A stretch of 32,045 nucleotides of DNA. Source: JABCZZ01 sp964454545. GTDB lineage: Bacteria; Pseudomonadota; Alphaproteobacteria; Rickettsiales; JABCZZ01. Both the position numbers and the translations under genes were made by a program. This document shows, in pieces, positions 30,502 through 32,045 of the stretch; within the stretch, counting starts at the first letter, position 1, and the number at the start of each line of letters is the position of its first letter. The notes beneath the pieces were generated by a model. It was not told the origin of the DNA and searched no databases. It was given only the letters and a program-made list of their open reading frames with translations. The DNA lies in contig CAYVTI010000026.1 of the NCBI GenBank assembly GCA_964454545.1, positions 1 to 32,045 of the forward strand. The letters are read 5' to 3'.

Positions 30502-30899
30502 ACTGCCCAAAGTGTAAATCTAGGGTTAATTCTGCATGGAAAAGATGCCCTGATTGCAATATCGCTCTCCGTACTGAAAAATGGACACCAGACGACTGGC
30601 AATATTTTTGCAATGAACGCGCTGGTATATTGGAACATGACGGTAAATATTCCCGTGCTGAAGCTGAGCGCATAGCATACCAAACCTGTATTATCCGGTG
30701 GATGAATGAGAATCCGCCAACGCACAACGACATAAACACCTGCCCACCGTGCCAGAAACAGAATAATCAAGACTCAATCCCTGTTTTGAAGAAAGGCGGC
30801 CATATCTGGCTGCACGATAAATGCCATGCTGGTTGGCTTGAGAGCAGAAAACAAGAGGCAATGGAAGCGCTAGCGAAAATAGGGATAATGCAAAGGTAA
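30300..30899 (+). CDS. Small zinc-binding protein, two Cys clusters
   Basis: A 199-aa protein from the ATG at 30300 (GAGAAAG nine bases upstream); a TTG at 30279 or one at 30495, after the iterons, are alternatives. Residues 1-67 are encoded by the iteron DNA and repeat KLI/KVD/KLT units. Then comes a zinc ribbon, C69-x2-C72 and C83-x2-C86, a conserved-looking helix region WTPDDWQYFCNERAGILEHDG, and a second cluster C148-x2-C151 with H172-x2-C175, ending KQEAMEALAKIGI. Proteins with this C-terminal half occur in integrated elements of alphaproteobacteria, as I recall. The following gene is a divergent relative. Function unknown; nucleic-acid binding is a guess. Confidence 0.7.
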   Translation: MLIDKKLTEGVNFHEKLIGSVNFLAKRNCHVEAKVDGKSLYQVYSVKNYQLSGTTPKVDSELTAKLTHCPKCKSRVNSAWKRCPDCNIALRTEKWTPDDWQYFCNERAGILEHDGKYSRAEAERIAYQTCIIRWMNENPPTHNDINTCPPCQKQNNQDSIPVLKKGGHIWLHDKCHAGWLESRKQEAMEALAKIGIMQR

Positions 30900-30902
30900 A
30901 GT

Positions 30903-31394
30903 ATGAATGGACATTCACCACAAATTCCTGAGGGGATGATTACCGAAGGAGAAATTTATACTAGAGCGTGTGTTTTTCGGGATTCTCAAGGACGTTTTTT
31001 GAAAGGAAATAGCGGCAACGATAAAGGTAGACCAAAAGGAAGTAATAATCGCCGTAAGAGAGCTGATCCCACCTATGTCCCTGAGTGGCACTTAGCCGAC
31101 TGGAGAATTTTTCATAAACAAAAGATGTGCGAGCATAATGGCAATAAAGCACATGCTGATCTTTCCTGTATCGCTATGTGGCAGGGGTTCAATCGTCCCG
31201 CATGTCCGCTTAATCAGTGTGCGGTGTGTAACCGGGCGTTCCCTATGTATGAAGGATATTTCTCAAATTCCCCACAAGAAATGCCTGTCAATATAGAAGG
31301 AATAAATGTTCATCATCGCTGCGCCAGCCAATTCACCTTCAAGCGTAAAGAAGAAGCTATGGCAGCCTTACGTGAGATTGGCCTGCGGTTTTGA
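30903..31394 (+). CDS. Small zinc-binding protein with basic GRPKGS N-terminus
   Basis: A 163-aa protein starting three bases after the previous stop, with AAAGG before the ATG. The N-terminal part contains FLKGNSGNDKGRPKGSNNRRKR, like the G-x-GRPKGSxN motif of DUF5681-type phage proteins (read KGRPKGSNNRR). The second half mirrors its neighbour: a DW-x2-F ... EHNG ... C-x3-W pattern, then C-x2-C (CAVC) and H-x2-C (HHRC), and the same ending KEEAMAALREIGL. So it seems to be a fusion of a basic, probably DNA-binding segment with the neighbour's zinc module. Function unknown. Confidence 0.72.
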   Translation: MNGHSPQIPEGMITEGEIYTRACVFRDSQGRFLKGNSGNDKGRPKGSNNRRKRADPTYVPEWHLADWRIFHKQKMCEHNGNKAHADLSCIAMWQGFNRPACPLNQCAVCNRAFPMYEGYFSNSPQEMPVNIEGINVHHRCASQFTFKRKEEAMAALREIGLRF

Positions 31395-31467
31395 TGGAAA
31401 AACTAGAAATTCCTGTGTGAAGATACAGAAAGCTATCTTCTGCACCTGTTATTATAAAATTCTCATT

Positions 31468-31484
31468 ACAGGCATAAGACCTGT
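31468..31484. terminator. Weak hairpin between convergent genes
   Basis: ACAGG-CATAAGA-CCTGT followed by TATTT lies in the 116-bp gap between the zinc-protein gene and the convergent secreted-protein gene. The stem is only 5 bp, so this is a tentative terminator. The 9-bp word CCTGTTATT occurs twice nearby (31445-31453 and 31480-31488). Confidence 0.3.
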
Positions 31485-31510
31485 TATTTACCTGTAGCAC
31501 CGTGAAGAGC

Positions 31511-31774
31511 CTATTCACACCATACTTCGCATGTTTTTTTAGTATTTACGTCATAGAAAGTCGCATTAGTGCAAATTCCATTTGGCTCGCCTTCAACAAA
31601 TATAACTTTGTCTCCCGCATTTACATTAAAGCAATATGTTTTTGCACTAAATTTTTCATCATTGATAAGAAAGAATTCATCATTATGTGCAACCTGAATG
31701 ATATATTTTTCTGCCCCAATAGAATTGGAAAATAACATTAAAAATAAAACGGGTATAATAACTATAATTTTCAT
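31511..31774 (-). CDS. Small secreted protein with four cysteines, unknown
   Basis: An 87-aa protein with a clear Sec signal peptide: basic start MKII, a hydrophobic core VIIPVLFLMLFS and a likely cleavage after SIGA (about residue 20). The mature ~67 residues hold four cysteines (YCF, GIC, KTC, VWC), which suggests two disulfides in the periplasm or outside. A GGAG ribosome-binding site lies in the end of the upstream gene, so the two are cotranscribed leftward. The Asp/Glu/Val-rich sequence matches no family I know. Typical for cargo genes of mobile elements. Confidence 0.7.
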   Translation of the reverse strand: MKIIVIIPVLFLMLFSNSIGAEKYIIQVAHNDEFFLINDEKFSAKTYCFNVNAGDKVIFVEGEPNGICTNATFYDVNTKKTCEVWCE

Positions 31775-31783
31775 TATGTTCTC

Positions 31784-32045
31784 CTATCTACAATTTGCTT
31801 TGGCGTTTGCAATTGTATTAGCATAGCATTCCATTGAAGCTCCCCTACTTTTAATAAAGCTACATAGCGTAGCGATTAATCTTTGCTGATTCATACAGTC
31901 TTCATAGGTATTATTTGCTTCAGTCTCAGCTTGCTGCTTGGCTGCTATTCGCTGTTCCTGTTCTTTCTGCTGTAGGGCTGTAATACGATTATCTATCGCA
32001 TTAAGTAAAAGTGTATCATTATTCGAAATTTCAGTCTTAAATTTA
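31784..32045 (-). CDS. Partial protein, Gln-rich coiled coil with cysteines (runs off window)
   Basis: The minus-strand frame is open from the right edge to a TAG at 31784-31786, giving 86 residues of a C-terminus. It starts with a helical Gln/Glu/Ala-rich stretch (RITALQQKEQEQRIAAKQQ, likely coiled coil) followed by a region with four cysteines (EDCMNQQ, TLCSF, MECYAN, ANCR). The start lies outside the window. It sits 9 bp upstream of the secreted-protein gene in the same direction. The cysteine spacing suggests an exported protein; no family recognised. Confidence 0.6.
   Translation of the reverse strand, partial: KFKTEISNNDTLLLNAIDNRITALQQKEQEQRIAAKQQAETEANNTYEDCMNQQRLIATLCSFIKSRGASMECYANTIANAKANCR

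Noticed and set aside
31306..31735. Small plus-strand frames near the right edge
   Set aside because: They lack ribosome-binding sites and overlap better-supported genes on either strand.

Overview
The window looks like a chromosome segment of an alphaproteobacterium: the proteins I recognise (family-4-type uracil-DNA glycosylase, ScoAB, MidA, Lgt, HldD, RpiB, CoaBC, Dut, Rrf2, XerC-type recombinase, TadB/TadC, Ffh, a Pta-AckA-FabI operon with a PHA-synthase-like protein) have alphaproteobacterial flavour. HldD points to an LPS-bearing outer membrane and TadBC to a Tad/Flp pilus. No genus can be named from the sequence alone.

Layout. 1-446: the 5' part of glyA (minus, runs off the window). 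704-6208: a minus-strand run read rpiB, hldD, lgt, midA, scoA, scoB, udg, with tight or overlapping junctions. 6274-8921: plus-strand prepilin peptidase and a CapD/WbpM-like membrane nucleotide-sugar dehydratase. 8922-9219: a gene-free stretch with a series of hairpins. 9220-12371: minus-strand coaBC, dut, rrf2, cysK (cysteine, CoA and nucleotide housekeeping). 12505-13808: plus-strand acyl-CoA thioesterase and Xer recombinase. 13830-15737: minus-strand tadB-tadC. 15883-17235: plus-strand ffh, overlapping tail-to-tail with a CDP-diacylglycerol pyrophosphatase gene. 18234-19789: a two-gene ABC importer module lacking a binding protein. 20053-25450: a six-gene minus-strand operon, CBS protein, SpoIIAA/STAS-like protein, PHA-synthase-like protein, FabI, Pta, AckA, linking acyl-CoA/acetyl-phosphate metabolism with reserve-polymer chemistry. 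25517-25965: a frameshifted IS110 transposase relic.

From about 26113 to the right edge the DNA changes: it is more A/T-rich and accessory in content. A 3' fragment of tRNA-Glu (anticodon CUC) on the minus strand, still followed by a terminator-like hairpin, abuts a site-specific tyrosine integrase gene. Then come a HigBA-type toxin-antitoxin pair, an unrecognised 231-235 aa protein, an AlpA-like small DNA-binding protein, an AAA ATPase with a C-terminal winged-helix-like region, and two small zinc-binding proteins related to each other. A convergent pair of small proteins, one of them secreted, lies at the right edge. The right end of the element is not in the window.

The most striking feature is a cluster of about a dozen copies of the 11-bp motif AAAGTTGAYAG, in both orientations, at 30287-30501. 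It lies across the 3' end of the ATPase gene and the 5' part of the next gene. Integrase, tRNA att site, AlpA, Rep-type ATPase and adjacent iterons together resemble the replication module of phage-inducible chromosomal islands or other satellites. I infer a tRNA-Glu-integrated, probably replicating, satellite-like island with an origin embedded in coding sequence. No experiment or database search supports this yet.
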